DNA of 64,000 nucleotides from Paenibacillus sp. FSL R10-2782. Lineage in GTDB: Bacteria > Bacillota > Bacilli > Paenibacillales > Paenibacillaceae. The stretch is from the NCBI RefSeq assembly GCF_038592985.1, contig NZ_CP151951.1, positions 3,711,001 through 3,775,000 of the forward strand. Direction: 5' to 3'. Position numbers and translations under genes: made by a program. Below, piece after piece: positions 9,956 through 19,784 of this stretch. The first letter of the stretch is position 1. Each line of letters starts with the position of its first letter. The notes under the pieces were generated by a model that did no database searches, had not been told where the DNA came from, and saw only the letters and a program-made list of their open reading frames with translations.

Positions 9956-11119
9956 ATGGAGCACTTGCTTAACGATCAGGTTAAAAACATTCAAATCAGC
10001 GGCATTCGCAAGATTGCCAATAAAGTTGCCGCATTGCCCGGAACCCTGTCCTTAACAATTGGGCAGCCGGATTTCCCTACCCCTCCGCATATTATGGAAG
10101 CTGCCCACCAGGCGATTAACGAAGGACGCACCTCCTATACGCCTAATCCGGGACTGCCCGAGCTGCGGGAAGCGGCAGCGGCGTTTGTATCCCATAAATA
10201 CGGACTGAATTACCGTGGACAGGATGAGGTTATCGTAACGAACGGAGCCAGCGAAGCGCTGGATATTGCCCTGCGTACCATTTTGTCACCTGGTGACGAG
10301 GTCATTTTGCCTGTGCCCATCTACCCCGGATATGAGCCATTGATTCGCTTGTCAGGTGGCGTACCCGTGCTGGCTGACACCCGCAACAGCGGCTTTAAGC
10401 TGACCGCAGAGGTGCTGGAGCCTTATTTGACCGAACGGACGAAAGCCGTCATCCTCGGATATCCTTCGAACCCAACCGGACGAGTGATGAGCCGCGAAGA
10501 GCTGAAAGCCGTCGCAGATTTGCTGAGGGACCGCGAGCTGTTTATCATTTCAGATGAAATATATAGCGAACTGATTTACGATGCACCACACGTGTCTATT
10601 GCAGCCCTTCCGGGCATGCAAGAGCGTACCATCGTCATCAACGGCTTATCCAAATCGCACTCCATGACGGGCTGGCGTATTGGTTTCACACTTGCACCTG
10701 CTGCAATTACACAGCACATGGTCAAGGTTCATCAATACAACGTGACCTGTGCCAGTTCGATTAGCCAATATGCTGCGCTGGAAGCCTTGACCGTCGGTGT
10801 CGACGATGCACTTCCGATGCGCGAGGAATACCGCAAGCGCCGTGATTATGTGCACGGAAGGCTAACCGACATGGGCATTCCGCTTGAAAAGCCGGAGGGG
10901 GCCTTTTATCTTTTTCCTTCCATCGCCCATTTTGGCTTAAGCTCAATGGATTTCACCGTAAAGCTGCTGGAAGAGCATGGAGTGGCTGTTGTGCCGGGAG
11001 ATGCCTTTTCCTCCTATGGCGAAGGATACATTCGGTTGTCCTATGCTTACGGACAGGATGTGCTGGAGCAGGGATTGGATAAAATAGAGGGGTTTGTTAA
11101 AGGAATTGTGGGGAGTTAA
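9956..11119 (+). CDS. patA: N-acetyl-LL-diaminopimelate aminotransferase
   Basis: PLP-dependent class I aminotransferase, 387 residues. The N-terminus (MEHLLNDQVKNIQISGIRKI) and core (SLTIGQPDFPTPPHI, YPSNPTG, ISDEIYSEL, INGLSKSHSMTGWRIGF with the PLP lysine, VHQYNVTCASSISQ) closely follow Bacillus PatA. PatA makes N-acetyl-LL-diaminopimelate in the acetylated lysine/peptidoglycan-precursor pathway. The next and previous steps, dapH and dapL, lie 4-7 kb away on the other strand, which supports the assignment. It is transcribed alone, divergently from the SLH nuclease. Confidence 0.9.
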   Translation: MEHLLNDQVKNIQISGIRKIANKVAALPGTLSLTIGQPDFPTPPHIMEAAHQAINEGRTSYTPNPGLPELREAAAAFVSHKYGLNYRGQDEVIVTNGASEALDIALRTILSPGDEVILPVPIYPGYEPLIRLSGGVPVLADTRNSGFKLTAEVLEPYLTERTKAVILGYPSNPTGRVMSREELKAVADLLRDRELFIISDEIYSELIYDAPHVSIAALPGMQERTIVINGLSKSHSMTGWRIGFTLAPAAITQHMVKVHQYNVTCASSISQYAALEALTVGVDDALPMREEYRKRRDYVHGRLTDMGIPLEKPEGAFYLFPSIAHFGLSSMDFTVKLLEEHGVAVVPGDAFSSYGEGYIRLSYAYGQDVLEQGLDKIEGFVKGIVGS

Positions 11120-11130
11120 GGTGGAAGGAG

Positions 11131-11264
11131 GCTTCGCGGGCCATTTGATCTTCCGATCGCTGTTGCTGAGGGGATTCTTGGATTGTATAAAACATTTAGT
11201 GGTAAGAATCCCTCAGCAAAGGCGAACGCTACCGCTTCTCCAGATTCAAATGGCCCGCTTCGCT
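11131..11264 (-). repeat. Structured repeat family R, copy 1
   Basis: A long nested inverted repeat. Outer arms GCGGGCCATTTGA / TCAAATGGCCCGC pair perfectly and inner arms TTGCTGAGGGGATTCTT / AAGAATCCCTCAGCAA pair almost perfectly. Read on the minus strand it carries the core CTGGAGAAGCGGTAGCG...GCGATCGGAAGAT that is shared with copies at 11479-11582 and 33203-33350. It lies directly after patA and may also end that transcript. Confidence 0.7.
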
Positions 11265-11360
11265 ACTACCCGCCTTAAAGTCACCAAATTCCTTTGAGCA
11301 TGTGGGGCGCAGGGGAAAAGAAGTACCCCTCTCACCGCTTTGCACGGTGAGTAAACATAA

Positions 11361-11404
11361 AACAGGCCCTTGAACCACCTGTACAGGTGGTTCAAGGGCC
11401 TGTT
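11361..11404. terminator. Perfect 44 bp palindrome
   Basis: AACAGGCCCTTGAACCACCT followed by its exact reverse complement around a central GTAC. On the minus side TGTTTTATGTTT follows. It lies in the space after potD, so a transcription terminator is the simplest reading, though its perfection without a loop is unusual. Confidence 0.6.
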
Positions 11405-11478
11405 CGTTCACCTACTACTCCCACATCGGCGTGGGATTCATTCGTGTGCTTTAAGCACGGCGCAGCGGAGGGGACGGA

Positions 11479-11582
11479 ATGGTGCTGGACAAGCGTAAGC
11501 GGTCGCTTTTGTCCCCAGATTTCCCCCTAAACCCAGGCTTCATTCCGGAAATCCGGGGGCGGTGGCGATGGGAAGCACCATC
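11479..11582 (+). repeat. Structured repeat family R, copy 2
   Basis: Core CTGGACAAGCGTAAGCGGTC...GCGATGGGAAGCACC aligned to copies 1 and 3. Outer arms ATGGTGCT / AGCACCAT and inner arms CCCCAGATTTCC / GGAAATCCGGGG pair, but differ in sequence from the other copies. Sits between the 44 bp palindrome and the potD stop. Confidence 0.6.
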
Positions 11583-11639
11583 CGCCCCCGCAGCGTCCTT
11601 TAAAGCTCAAACCTGAATCTACGCGCCCCCACCACTCTC

Positions 11640-12713
11640 TTACTTTAAATGCATTTTGAATTGCAGGAACAATTCATTGTAATGAGCCAGCATCCGCTTG
11701 CCGAGGTTGTCGTAGACCTCCAGCTTATCTGTAATCTCAGATGGAGGATAGAAGCGCTCGTCACCGGATATATCCTCTGGCAACAGCTTTTTTCCATCCG
11801 CGTTTGGTGTGGAGTAGCCTACAAACTCGGCATTTTGGGCGGCTACATCGGGCTGCATCATGAAATTGATGAACTTATGGGCCGCTTCCACATGGGTAGC
11901 GGTTTTCGGAATAACCATGTTATCAAACCACAGGTTGGAGCCTTCATCCGGCACGATGTAGTCCAGCTTGTCGTTCTGGTCCATGATTTCGGACGCATCG
12001 CCGGACCACACAACACCGGCAGCAGCCTCCTCGTTAGCCAGCAGCATTTTAATCTCATCACCAACAACGGCCTTGACATTGGGCGCTAATTTCTCCAGCT
12101 TCGCTAAAGCTTGCTGCAAATGCGCCTCATTCGTATCGTTCAAGGAATAGTTGAGACTGTTCAGCGACATACCCACGACTTCCCTCGCACCATCGACCAG
12201 CAGGAGGTTGTTACGCAGCTTTGGATTCCACAGACCGTCCCAGCTATGAAAATCAATGCCCTTCGTTAGCTCCGGGTTGAACACAATCCCAACCGTACCC
12301 CAAAAATACGGCACAGAGTATTGGTTTTTCGGGTCAAACGAAAGGTTCAGAAAATGAGCATCCACATGCTTCAAATTCGGCAGCTTGCTGTGGTCCAAAG
12401 GGAGCAACAGGTGCTCCTGCTTCATTTTAGCCAGAGCATACTCCGAAGGAACCGCTACATCAAACGATGTTCCTCCCTGCTCAATTTTCGTCAGCATCGC
12501 CTCGTTGGAGTCGAACGTCTGATAAATGACGGTAATCCCCGTCTCCTTCTGGAACCTTGCCAGCAGATCAGGGTCGATATAGTCTCCCCAGTTGTAGACC
12601 GTCAGCGTATTGCCACCGGAATAGCCTTGACTGGAATTGAGCCAGGCCGCCACCCCCATCAGACCGAACGAGATGATAAAAATCGACAGAAACACGCGCA
12701 CAAGCGACTTCAT
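11640..12713 (-). CDS. potD: Spermidine/putrescine-binding protein of the PotABCD importer
   Basis: 357-residue extracytoplasmic polyamine receptor. The N-terminus is a signal/anchor (FLSIFIISFGLMGVAAWL) without a lipobox Cys, so the mature protein may stay membrane-anchored by this segment, as in several Bacillales. The mature part begins with LTVYNWGDYIDPDLLARFQKETGI, the PotD/PotF hallmark. VVWSGDASEIM and DEGSNLWFDNMVIP are ligand-pocket regions. Its ATG overlaps the potC stop (ATGA), so the two are translationally coupled as the last gene of the potABCD operon. Confidence 0.93.
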   Translation of the reverse strand: MKSLVRVFLSIFIISFGLMGVAAWLNSSQGYSGGNTLTVYNWGDYIDPDLLARFQKETGITVIYQTFDSNEAMLTKIEQGGTSFDVAVPSEYALAKMKQEHLLLPLDHSKLPNLKHVDAHFLNLSFDPKNQYSVPYFWGTVGIVFNPELTKGIDFHSWDGLWNPKLRNNLLLVDGAREVVGMSLNSLNYSLNDTNEAHLQQALAKLEKLAPNVKAVVGDEIKMLLANEEAAAGVVWSGDASEIMDQNDKLDYIVPDEGSNLWFDNMVIPKTATHVEAAHKFINFMMQPDVAAQNAEFVGYSTPNADGKKLLPEDISGDERFYPPSEITDKLEVYDNLGKRMLAHYNELFLQFKMHLK

Positions 12714-13531
12714 CTAGGTACCCCCATTTCCGCCGCAGGCTCCTTTTTCCCATTCCGGTTCGCCTTGCGCATAATAAAGTAATAACCCACCACCAACAGC
12801 ACGGTAAACAGGAAAATGAGCGTGGACAGCGCATTAATAGACAGGGAAACCCCTTGGCGGGCACGCGAGTAAATTTCCACCGATAAGGTAGAATAGCCGC
12901 TGCCTGTCACAAAAAAGGTCACCGCAAAATCGTCCAGCGAGTACGTTAACGCCATAAAGAAGCCTGCGTAAATCCCCGGCTTGATAAAAGGTAAAATCAC
13001 CTTGGTCAGCACATCCATCCGACTGGCACCCAAATCCCGGGCCGCATCCACCAGTGATGGACTCATTTCCTGAAGCCGTGGCAAAATCATAATGACGGCA
13101 ATCGGCACACTAAATGCAATATGGGACAACAACACCGAGTAAAAGCCCAGCTTGATCTCCACCATCGTGAACAAAATGAGGAAGGATGCGCCAATAATGA
13201 CGTCCGGATTCACGATCAGCACATTGTTGAGCGACAACAGTGTATTTTTAACCCGACGGTTCTGCATCTGGTGAATAGCCAACGCTCCCATGATGCCAAT
13301 AATCGTAGCCAGCGCAGACGATAACAACGCAATAACCAAGGTGTTAATGACAATGATGATCAAGCGGGTGTCGGCAAACACCTCTTTGTAGTATTGGAGC
13401 GTAAACCCTTCAAATTGGTGCATCGTCCCACCACTATTGAACGAATAATACATCAAGTACAAAATAGGTGCATACAACACAAGAAAGACGAGCACCAAAT
13501 AAATATTCCCGAATCGGTTTTTATTTGCCAT
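12710..13531 (-). CDS. potC: Polyamine ABC transporter permease PotC
   Basis: 273-residue inner-membrane subunit with about six membrane spans. It has the EAA-loop ([28 protein letters not shown]) that contacts the PotA ATPase, and the family-typical segment TYSLDDFAVTFFVTGSGYSTLSVEIYSRARQGVSLSINALSTL. It overlaps the end of potB by 11 nt and potD by 4 nt, consistent with one tightly packed operon for spermidine/putrescine uptake. Confidence 0.93.
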   Translation of the reverse strand: MANKNRFGNIYLVLVFLVLYAPILYLMYYSFNSGGTMHQFEGFTLQYYKEVFADTRLIIIVINTLVIALLSSALATIIGIMGALAIHQMQNRRVKNTLLSLNNVLIVNPDVIIGASFLILFTMVEIKLGFYSVLLSHIAFSVPIAVIMILPRLQEMSPSLVDAARDLGASRMDVLTKVILPFIKPGIYAGFFMALTYSLDDFAVTFFVTGSGYSTLSVEIYSRARQGVSLSINALSTLIFLFTVLLVVGYYFIMRKANRNGKKEPAAEMGVPR

Positions 13532-14333
13532 GCCGCACCCTCCGTTTCGCTCCCGAGGTAATCAGCATAAGAATCCCCATCGCCAAAATCAGGAACACCG
13601 CTACCGTAGAGCCCATGCCCCAATCCTGTGTGACCAGAAAATGCTGCTCAATCGCCGTCCCTAATGTAATGACACGGTTGCCCGCAATCAGACGGGTAAT
13701 CATAAACAGCGATAGCGCCGGGATGAATACCGCCATACACCCGGATCGCACACCAGATAGCGTTAATGGGAAAATAACCCGGCGAAACGCCGTCCACTTG
13801 GAAGCGCCCAGATCACGCGCGGCATCCAGCAGTGAAGGATTCAACCCTTCCAGCGCATTATAGATGGGCAAAATCATAAACGGCACAAAAATATAAACCG
13901 ATACAAACACAAAGCTGGAGCTGGTAAACAATAATTGCTGACCACCCCATCCGACCAAGCCCAACACAGCATTCACCGGACCATAAGTACCAAAAATCCC
14001 GATAAAAGCATATGTTTTAAGCAATAGGTTAATCCATGTCGGCAAAATAATGAGCAATAGCCACAGTTGCTTATGCTTGGTTCGGGTCAGCAAATACGCA
14101 GCCGGATAAGCGACGAGCAGCGAAAATACCGTAATCAAGAACGCATACCAAAATGAGCTAAACGTCATGCTCAAATAGACAGGGGTCAGAAATTGAGCAT
14201 AGTTGCTGAACGTGAAATGACCGTCTACATCAAATAGCGAATAGTAAAATACAAGCACGACCGGGGCTGCTACGAACAGCACAATCCATAAATAGTAAGG
14301 CAGCAGATACGCTGCTCTTGTATTACCGGACAT
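13521..14333 (-). CDS. potB: Polyamine ABC transporter permease PotB
   Basis: 270-residue permease partner of PotC with six predicted spans. The EAA-loop reads [28 protein letters not shown], and [35 protein letters not shown] is PotB-like. The start at 14333 ([16 protein letters not shown]) is chosen because AGGTGG lies 6 nt upstream; the longer frame would begin deep inside potA. It overlaps the 3' end of potA by 11 nt. Confidence 0.92.
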   Translation of the reverse strand: MSGNTRAAYLLPYYLWIVLFVAAPVVLVFYYSLFDVDGHFTFSNYAQFLTPVYLSMTFSSFWYAFLITVFSLLVAYPAAYLLTRTKHKQLWLLLIILPTWINLLLKTYAFIGIFGTYGPVNAVLGLVGWGGQQLLFTSSSFVFVSVYIFVPFMILPIYNALEGLNPSLLDAARDLGASKWTAFRRVIFPLTLSGVRSGCMAVFIPALSLFMITRLIAGNRVITLGTAIEQHFLVTQDWGMGSTVAVFLILAMGILMLITSGAKRRVRHGK

Positions 14334-15432
14334 GCTGCTCCACCTCTTCATAGGCTTCCAGACGGCGATCAAATTCTTCCTCTGTTTCCCCGAACCGCAT
14401 CACATGGATCGCTTCCGGGTCAAAATGGAGGCCGATTTCACTGCCCAGCTCCGCCTTTTTGGTAGAATGCACCAGCCACTCCTGACCTGAATCATCATAG
14501 CAGCTAATTTCATAGTGAACACCACGGAACAACTGGGTATCCACCTTTACTCGCAGCTTACCCTCTGTAACGGTTGTAATCTCCAAATCCTCGGGTCGAA
14601 TGACAATTTCAATCGCTTCATTCGGGCGTAATCCTCCATCGACACATTCAAACTGCCGACCGTTAAACTCCACCTGATAATCCGCAATCATGCGTCCTGG
14701 AACAATGTTGGATTCCCCGATAAAATCGGCAACAAACCGATTGATCGGCTCATCATAAATATCATTCGGCGTACCGCTCTGCTCAATCTTCCCTTTGTTC
14801 ATGACAAAAATCTCGTCCGACATCGCCAGCGCTTCCTCCTGATCATGCGTAACGAAAATAAAGGTGATCCCAAGACGCTGCTGCATTTCACGCAAAATAT
14901 ACTGCATTTCTGTTCGCAGCTTTAAATCCAGTGCAGACAGCGGCTCATCCAGCAGCAGAACGTCCGGCTCATTGACAATGGCCCGTGCAATGGCGACACG
15001 CTGGCGTTGCCCTCCGGACATTTCAGAAATTTCCCGTTCGTCGTAGCCCTCCAGATTGACAAAGGACAATGCCTGCGCAACCTTCTCCTGAATGGTCTTA
15101 TTGTTCATCTTTTTGATCCGCAAACCGAAAGCCACATTTTCAAACACATTCAGATGTGGAAATAAGGCATAGTCCTGAAATACCGTATTAACCTGCCGTT
15201 CATTGGCCGGAACACGATTAATCAGCTTGTCATTCAAATAAATCGAGCCTTCCGTCGGCTCTGCAAAACCCGCAATCATACGCAAAATTGTCGTTTTACC
15301 GCAGCCGGAGGGCCCCAGCAGCGTATAGAATTTGCCTCGTTCAATCTCAAAGCTGACATCAGCCAGCACCGGTGGATCGTTGTCATATTGCTTGGTCACC
15401 CGTTCGAATCGGATGATGGTTTGCTCTCCCAT
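14323..15432 (-). CDS. potA: Polyamine ABC transporter ATP-binding protein PotA
   Basis: 369-residue ATPase energising PotBC. Walker [11 protein letters not shown]-loop, signature [15 protein letters not shown], Walker [13 protein letters not shown] and the switch His (FVTHDQEEA) are all intact. The C-terminal ~120 residues form the regulatory TOBE/MOP-like domain. The start at 15432 (MGEQTIIRF) has GGGAGGG 4 nt upstream; the apparent earlier ATG lies before that ribosome site. First gene of potABCD, 56 bp downstream of dapL on the same strand. Confidence 0.94.
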   Translation of the reverse strand: MGEQTIIRFERVTKQYDNDPPVLADVSFEIERGKFYTLLGPSGCGKTTILRMIAGFAEPTEGSIYLNDKLINRVPANERQVNTVFQDYALFPHLNVFENVAFGLRIKKMNNKTIQEKVAQALSFVNLEGYDEREISEMSGGQRQRVAIARAIVNEPDVLLLDEPLSALDLKLRTEMQYILREMQQRLGITFIFVTHDQEEALAMSDEIFVMNKGKIEQSGTPNDIYDEPINRFVADFIGESNIVPGRMIADYQVEFNGRQFECVDGGLRPNEAIEIVIRPEDLEITTVTEGKLRVKVDTQLFRGVHYEISCYDDSGQEWLVHSTKKAELGSEIGLHFDPEAIHVMRFGETEEEFDRRLEAYEEVEQHVR

Positions 15433-15488
15433 AACACCCTCCCTCAACATTCGACTTCATTCCATTTCATTCACTTCATTAAACCTAT

Positions 15489-16643
15489 TTATTCAGAACC
15501 TATCATTGAACCTTGAGATTTCCATGTAAAATAGTCTGTCAATACACGAATCGCCACACCAATGGCTTCCTCTGCAGGCTCCAGCTTGGCATGATGCAAA
15601 CCATAAGGCGTATCAACGCCAAGCCAGAACATCAGACCCGGAATCCGCTCCAGAAAATATCCAAAATCCTCTCCGGTCATCGCTTCCGCGCATTCAATGA
15701 GCTGTACATCCTGCCGTTCACGGACCCAGTTCATAAATTCCTCTGTCACCTTGGCTTCATTGAACACTTGCAAGTAATTTGAGCCATAATGAATTTCTGC
15801 ATGGCATTCAAACCCAGCTTCAACACCGCGCACCAGCGCTTCAATCCGTGATTTAACCAGTGTCATCGTATCGGCTGACAACGTTCGGATCGTACCCTCC
15901 AGACGGGCTGTTTCCGCAATAATGTTCTGCTTCGTACCGCCGCTGACCTTGCCAATCGTAATGACTGCTGAATCCAGCGGATTCACATTACGTGCTACAA
16001 CTGTTTGCAATTGTCCAACCAACTGACAGGCCGCCACCACCATATCATTAGCCTTGTGCGGATATGCCGCATGTCCGCCTGTGCCCTTCAAGTCGATGAA
16101 AAGCTCCGACGTATTGGCAAATAGGATGCCCGGGCGAGTCGCAATCGTGCCAACAGGATATTCGGGTGCAACATGCAGCGCGACAATTTCATCTGGTAGC
16201 CAGTCTGCCAATTCTGCGCTGTCGCGCATCGGCAACGCTCCGCCCGGTCCTTCCTCGGCAGGCTGAAACAATACAACCAGGTCATCCTTGATCGGGTGGT
16301 TTGCAAAGTGAGAAACAATACCCAATCCAATCGTCATATGTAAATCGTGACCGCAAGCATGCATGTAGCCGGGATGGGTCGAACGAAATTCATAGCCCGT
16401 CTCCTCCACAATTGGCAAACCATCCATATCGCAGCGATATCCATAGCGGCGCGCAGGAGCCGTTCCATGAATCAACACCAGTACGCCAGTACGCCATGTA
16501 CGAATATCCAGATGCTCCTGAGGGAGCGTTGCCAAATAACTCAGCAGATACTGCTGCGTTTTAAATTCCTCAAAGCCAGGCTCGGGAATTTGATGCAAAT
16601 CCCTTCGTATTTGAACAAAAGAACGATAATCGACCGTACTCAT
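15489..16643 (-). CDS. dapL: N-acetyldiaminopimelate deacetylase
   Basis: M20-family metallohydrolase, 384 residues, that removes the acetyl group from N-acetyl-LL-diaminopimelate. The start ([22 protein letters not shown]), metal site [14 protein letters not shown] and catalytic [16 protein letters not shown] are typical. [21 protein letters not shown] holds the last zinc ligand region. The order dapH-dapL is the same as B. subtilis ykuQ-ykuR, which makes the DAP assignment much firmer than for an isolated M20 protein. AAGGAGG lies 12 nt before the ATG. Confidence 0.9.
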   Translation of the reverse strand: MSTVDYRSFVQIRRDLHQIPEPGFEEFKTQQYLLSYLATLPQEHLDIRTWRTGVLVLIHGTAPARRYGYRCDMDGLPIVEETGYEFRSTHPGYMHACGHDLHMTIGLGIVSHFANHPIKDDLVVLFQPAEEGPGGALPMRDSAELADWLPDEIVALHVAPEYPVGTIATRPGILFANTSELFIDLKGTGGHAAYPHKANDMVVAACQLVGQLQTVVARNVNPLDSAVITIGKVSGGTKQNIIAETARLEGTIRTLSADTMTLVKSRIEALVRGVEAGFECHAEIHYGSNYLQVFNEAKVTEEFMNWVRERQDVQLIECAEAMTGEDFGYFLERIPGLMFWLGVDTPYGLHHAKLEPAEEAIGVAIRVLTDYFTWKSQGSMIGSE

Positions 16644-16700
16644 TCCGCTAATCCGCCTCCTTTTCCTAACTTATCAGGTTTATCAGACAAAAGAACAAAA

Positions 16701-16735
16701 GGACAAAAGCCCGGCGCAGCCGCCGAGCCTTGTCC
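16701..16735 (-). terminator. Terminator or attenuating hairpin between dapH and dapL
   Basis: GGACAA/TTGTCC, GC/GC and CGGC/GCCG pair in order; the minus strand continues TTTTGTTCTTTTG. It probably ends or attenuates the dapH transcript before dapL. Confidence 0.7.
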
Positions 16736-16827
16736 GTTGTGCTTCGTCCTTAAATTGTGCTGTCAATGCATCATGCCACTGACAAGGAATCGTTCACCTT
16801 TAGTACATTTAAAACTCTTTTTCAGTC

Positions 16828-17541
16828 TTACAGAACGCGCAGGTCCTTCAAGATTTCAGTTTTTGATTTGGTCTTATCGTCGACCTGTTTGATCACGCGT
16901 GCAGGTGTACCGGCAACTACGGAGTATTCAGGTACATCTTCGGTTACGACAGCTCCGGCTGCAACGACTGCACCTTTACCGATTCGCACGCCTTCCAATA
17001 CGACTGCATTCGCACCGATCAATACATCGTCTTCTACCACAACAGGCTGTGCAGATGGAGGTTCAATAACACCCGCTAGGACCACGCCTGCACCGATGTG
17101 ACACATGTTACCTACTTTAACACGGCCGCCCAGTACAGCATTCATATCAATCATTGTGCCTTCACCAATGGTGACACCGATGTTAATGACTGCACCCATC
17201 ATAATGACTGCGTTATTACCGATACCAACCATATCGCGAATATACGCGCCTGGCTCGATGCGGGCATTGATGCCTTTCAGATCGAGCATAGGCACTGCGG
17301 AATTGCGGCGGTCGTTTTCCACCACATAGTCTTCTTCATTAGCATTAACACTGTCCAGAACAGGCTTGATGTCGGCCCAATCGCCAAATACAACGCCGCT
17401 GTCTCCGGAAATAAAAGCTTGAACATTCTCACCGAATGATGCGGAAGCCAAAGCCCCCTTTACATATACTTTAACAGGTGTCTTTTTCTTGCTGTTTTTA
17501 ATCACGTTGATGACTTCTTGTGTGTTCATTTCGATGGACAT
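16828..17541 (-). CDS. dapH: Tetrahydrodipicolinate N-acetyltransferase
   Basis: 237-residue acetyltransferase that commits tetrahydrodipicolinate to the acetylated branch of the DAP/lysine pathway. The C-terminal two thirds is a left-handed beta-helix of hexapeptide repeats ([68 protein letters not shown]). The N-terminal ~80 residues are the DapH N-domain. AAGGAG lies 14 nt before the first ATG; a second ATG four codons later is possible. Upstream of dapL in the same direction. Confidence 0.93.
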   Translation of the reverse strand: MSIEMNTQEVINVIKNSKKKTPVKVYVKGALASASFGENVQAFISGDSGVVFGDWADIKPVLDSVNANEEDYVVENDRRNSAVPMLDLKGINARIEPGAYIRDMVGIGNNAVIMMGAVINIGVTIGEGTMIDMNAVLGGRVKVGNMCHIGAGVVLAGVIEPPSAQPVVVEDDVLIGANAVVLEGVRIGKGAVVAAGAVVTEDVPEYSVVAGTPARVIKQVDDKTKSKTEILKDLRVL

Positions 17542-17652
17542 AGTAAATCGAACAACTCCTTCATCGCTTCATACGACTTCGCAAGCCGGAATAATCTTAT
17601 TCTCTCATCCTTTATAGCACAAAAGTACAGGTCTCGCAATTATGGATTCGGG

Positions 17653-18558
17653 TTACTTGTTCGCTTGTAGGCTGTCCAGCGATGTATATATGAAGGATTC
17701 GAAGCCCTCGGCAGACTCACCCTGAGGAATGTTTACCTTCACGATGAAGCCGCCAGTTTTATTTTCTACTACAATATATTGGCGTGTGACCTTCGAACCG
17801 TTCGCTTGCAGGAACAAACGGCTGCTGGTCAGAGCTTGAGGCACTTTGGCTTTATCTATTTTCACCGCTTTACCGATGGAAGCCAGATCCTTTTCGCCTT
17901 CTTTTTGAAGCTCGTCCAGATTAACATCGGAAGGCAGCTTCGTAATTTCAGCGTAATAGTTATCATCTACAGCCAAGGCTACGCGGTTTTGATCAGGAAA
18001 CAGGGACATAGGGTCAAACACATACAGTGAATAACCCTCTCCTTTTGCCAATGTAGCTGTCTGCTTTTCTTTTTTTCCTTCAAGGCTAAGCTCAAAAGCT
18101 TGCGTTTTCGGGCGTTCACCCCCTACTGCTTGACCGGAGCTGCCGTTTTGCGTGCTGCCTGTTGAAGTTTCTGTTTTTTCAATTTTCGTCAAAATCAGTT
18201 GCTTGGCAACCGCGTCGCCTTCCACTGCTTTTTCGTTGTATTCAAATGCGACTGAATCGCCTTCCTCAAGTCCGGCCACCACCGTGTCCAGTCCGTCACC
18301 CAGTTGGAAAGATTGGGCTTCGCCATTGGTTTCAATTTCAACCGTGTGCGGGTCAGCGGCTCCGTTGTACACGCCTGTTCCCTTTTTGGCCTCCGACTCG
18401 GCGATCGGCTCCGGTTTCACTTGTGGCTGTTGCGTTTGCGGTTGGTCTGCCCCTTGAGGTGCGGTATTATTGGTTTGCGGTTTCGTTCCACAGGCTGACA
18501 GAGCCAGCACTGACACTACAGTTAACAGTATGATTGATAATGTGTTGCGTTTTTTCAT
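17653..18558 (-). CDS. Lipoprotein of unknown function
   Basis: 301 residues. The signal peptide ends in lipobox LSAC (Cys about 22), followed by a Gln/Pro/Asn-rich low-complexity linker. The mature part seems to have two beta-rich halves (HTVEIETNGEAQSFQLGDGLDTVVAGLEEGDSVAFEYNEK, then KTQAFELSLEGKKEKQTATLAKGEGYSLYVFD). I do not recognise a named family. GGAGGTGG precedes the ATG at 18558, ruling out the GTG five codons earlier. Apparently single-gene. Confidence 0.75.
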   Translation of the reverse strand: MKKRNTLSIILLTVVSVLALSACGTKPQTNNTAPQGADQPQTQQPQVKPEPIAESEAKKGTGVYNGAADPHTVEIETNGEAQSFQLGDGLDTVVAGLEEGDSVAFEYNEKAVEGDAVAKQLILTKIEKTETSTGSTQNGSSGQAVGGERPKTQAFELSLEGKKEKQTATLAKGEGYSLYVFDPMSLFPDQNRVALAVDDNYYAEITKLPSDVNLDELQKEGEKDLASIGKAVKIDKAKVPQALTSSRLFLQANGSKVTRQYIVVENKTGGFIVKVNIPQGESAEGFESFIYTSLDSLQANK

Positions 18559-18765
18559 AAAATCCACCTCCACTATGATAGACGAGTTTGTGCGGCAAAA
18601 GTTCTACGCAGCTCCATACTAAAATCCTTCTTCCTGCATCGCTTTTTATATTCCACGCAGATGTCAGGTACGGTATAATGGGCTGTATTAAACCTAATTT
18701 TCGAGATACCGATGGAAGGAATCGTACATGTATTATTCCTCTTCCGTACTGGATGGAGCTGTCAC

Positions 18766-19710
18766 ATGAATCAAGCGCACAAACCGTCATTTTCCTTTGA
18801 ATTATTGTACATCATAGGTATTATCGCTATTTCGTTCTCCTCGATCTTCGTAAGATGGTCTGAAGCCGAGGTGTCCGTCATCGCTATGTACCGCTTGTAC
18901 CTAACCAATCTCGTCATGCTGCCTCTGGTCTGGAAATACCGTACCGAGCTATTCAGCCTGAGCCGCAAGCAATGGATGCTGATCCTCTGGTCCGGTATTG
19001 CACTAGGGCTGCACTTCTTGCTCTGGATGGGCTCGCTGCGACTGACCACAGTTGCAAGCTCTACCGTTATTATGACACTGGAGCCGATCCTTGTCATGCT
19101 CGGTTCTTTTTTGTTTTTCCGTACAGGCACAAACCGCGCTATGCTCATCGGAATGGGCCTGGCTTTTGTTGGCTCGCTGGCGATCGGAGCCGGAGATTTT
19201 CATGCCTCGGGACAAGCCCTGCTCGGAGATGCACTGTCCTTCTTGGGTATGGTAGCCGTCTCTATCCATATGCTGATGGGCAAGCATTTGCGCGAGCATT
19301 TGAGCGCCTTTGTGTATAACTTTTGGGTATTCGCCATCGCGGCCACATCGCTTGCGCTGTATAATATGGTCAACGCCATTCCTTTTACCGGATATGCACC
19401 ACGGGAATGGGGATTGTTCCTGTTGCTCGCCATAGTGCCCACACTGTTCGGCCATTACCTGTTTAACTGGCTGCTCAAATACATTAACGCCACAGCGGTG
19501 TCGATGGCAGTACTCGGCGAACCCGTTATTTCTTCCTTGCTAGCCTGGGTGTTGCTGGGAGAAAAACTTTCTGTTTTACAATTTGGCGCAGGCTTCTTCA
19601 TCCTGTTCGGGGTATGGATTTTTATCCGATACGGAACAGATTTCAAGAAGCAAGTCGTCCACCAAAGTGAATTGCCCGACAACGAGCTTCCCCTTAAGAC
19701 AGGTTCTTAA
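18766..19710 (+). CDS. EamA-family (DMT) transporter
   Basis: 314-residue membrane protein with ten predicted spans in two homologous five-helix EamA halves (first half starts LLYIIGIIAISFSSIFVRWSEAEV, second GDALSFLGMVAVSIHMLMGK; VLGEPVISSLLAWVLLGEKL is the typical end of the second half). Family members export amino acids and other metabolites; the substrate here is unknown. ATG 18766 has GGAG 7 nt upstream and is preferred over an ATG 54 nt earlier. The sulfurtransferase gene follows after 74 bp on the same strand. Confidence 0.88.
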   Translation: MNQAHKPSFSFELLYIIGIIAISFSSIFVRWSEAEVSVIAMYRLYLTNLVMLPLVWKYRTELFSLSRKQWMLILWSGIALGLHFLLWMGSLRLTTVASSTVIMTLEPILVMLGSFLFFRTGTNRAMLIGMGLAFVGSLAIGAGDFHASGQALLGDALSFLGMVAVSIHMLMGKHLREHLSAFVYNFWVFAIAATSLALYNMVNAIPFTGYAPREWGLFLLLAIVPTLFGHYLFNWLLKYINATAVSMAVLGEPVISSLLAWVLLGEKLSVLQFGAGFFILFGVWIFIRYGTDFKKQVVHQSELPDNELPLKTGS

Positions 19711-19784
19711 CTTATTTACCCCATTTTCATGCATGGTACTCAATTGAATAATCTTAATGATAAAAAGGAAAGGCGGAATCCCTT

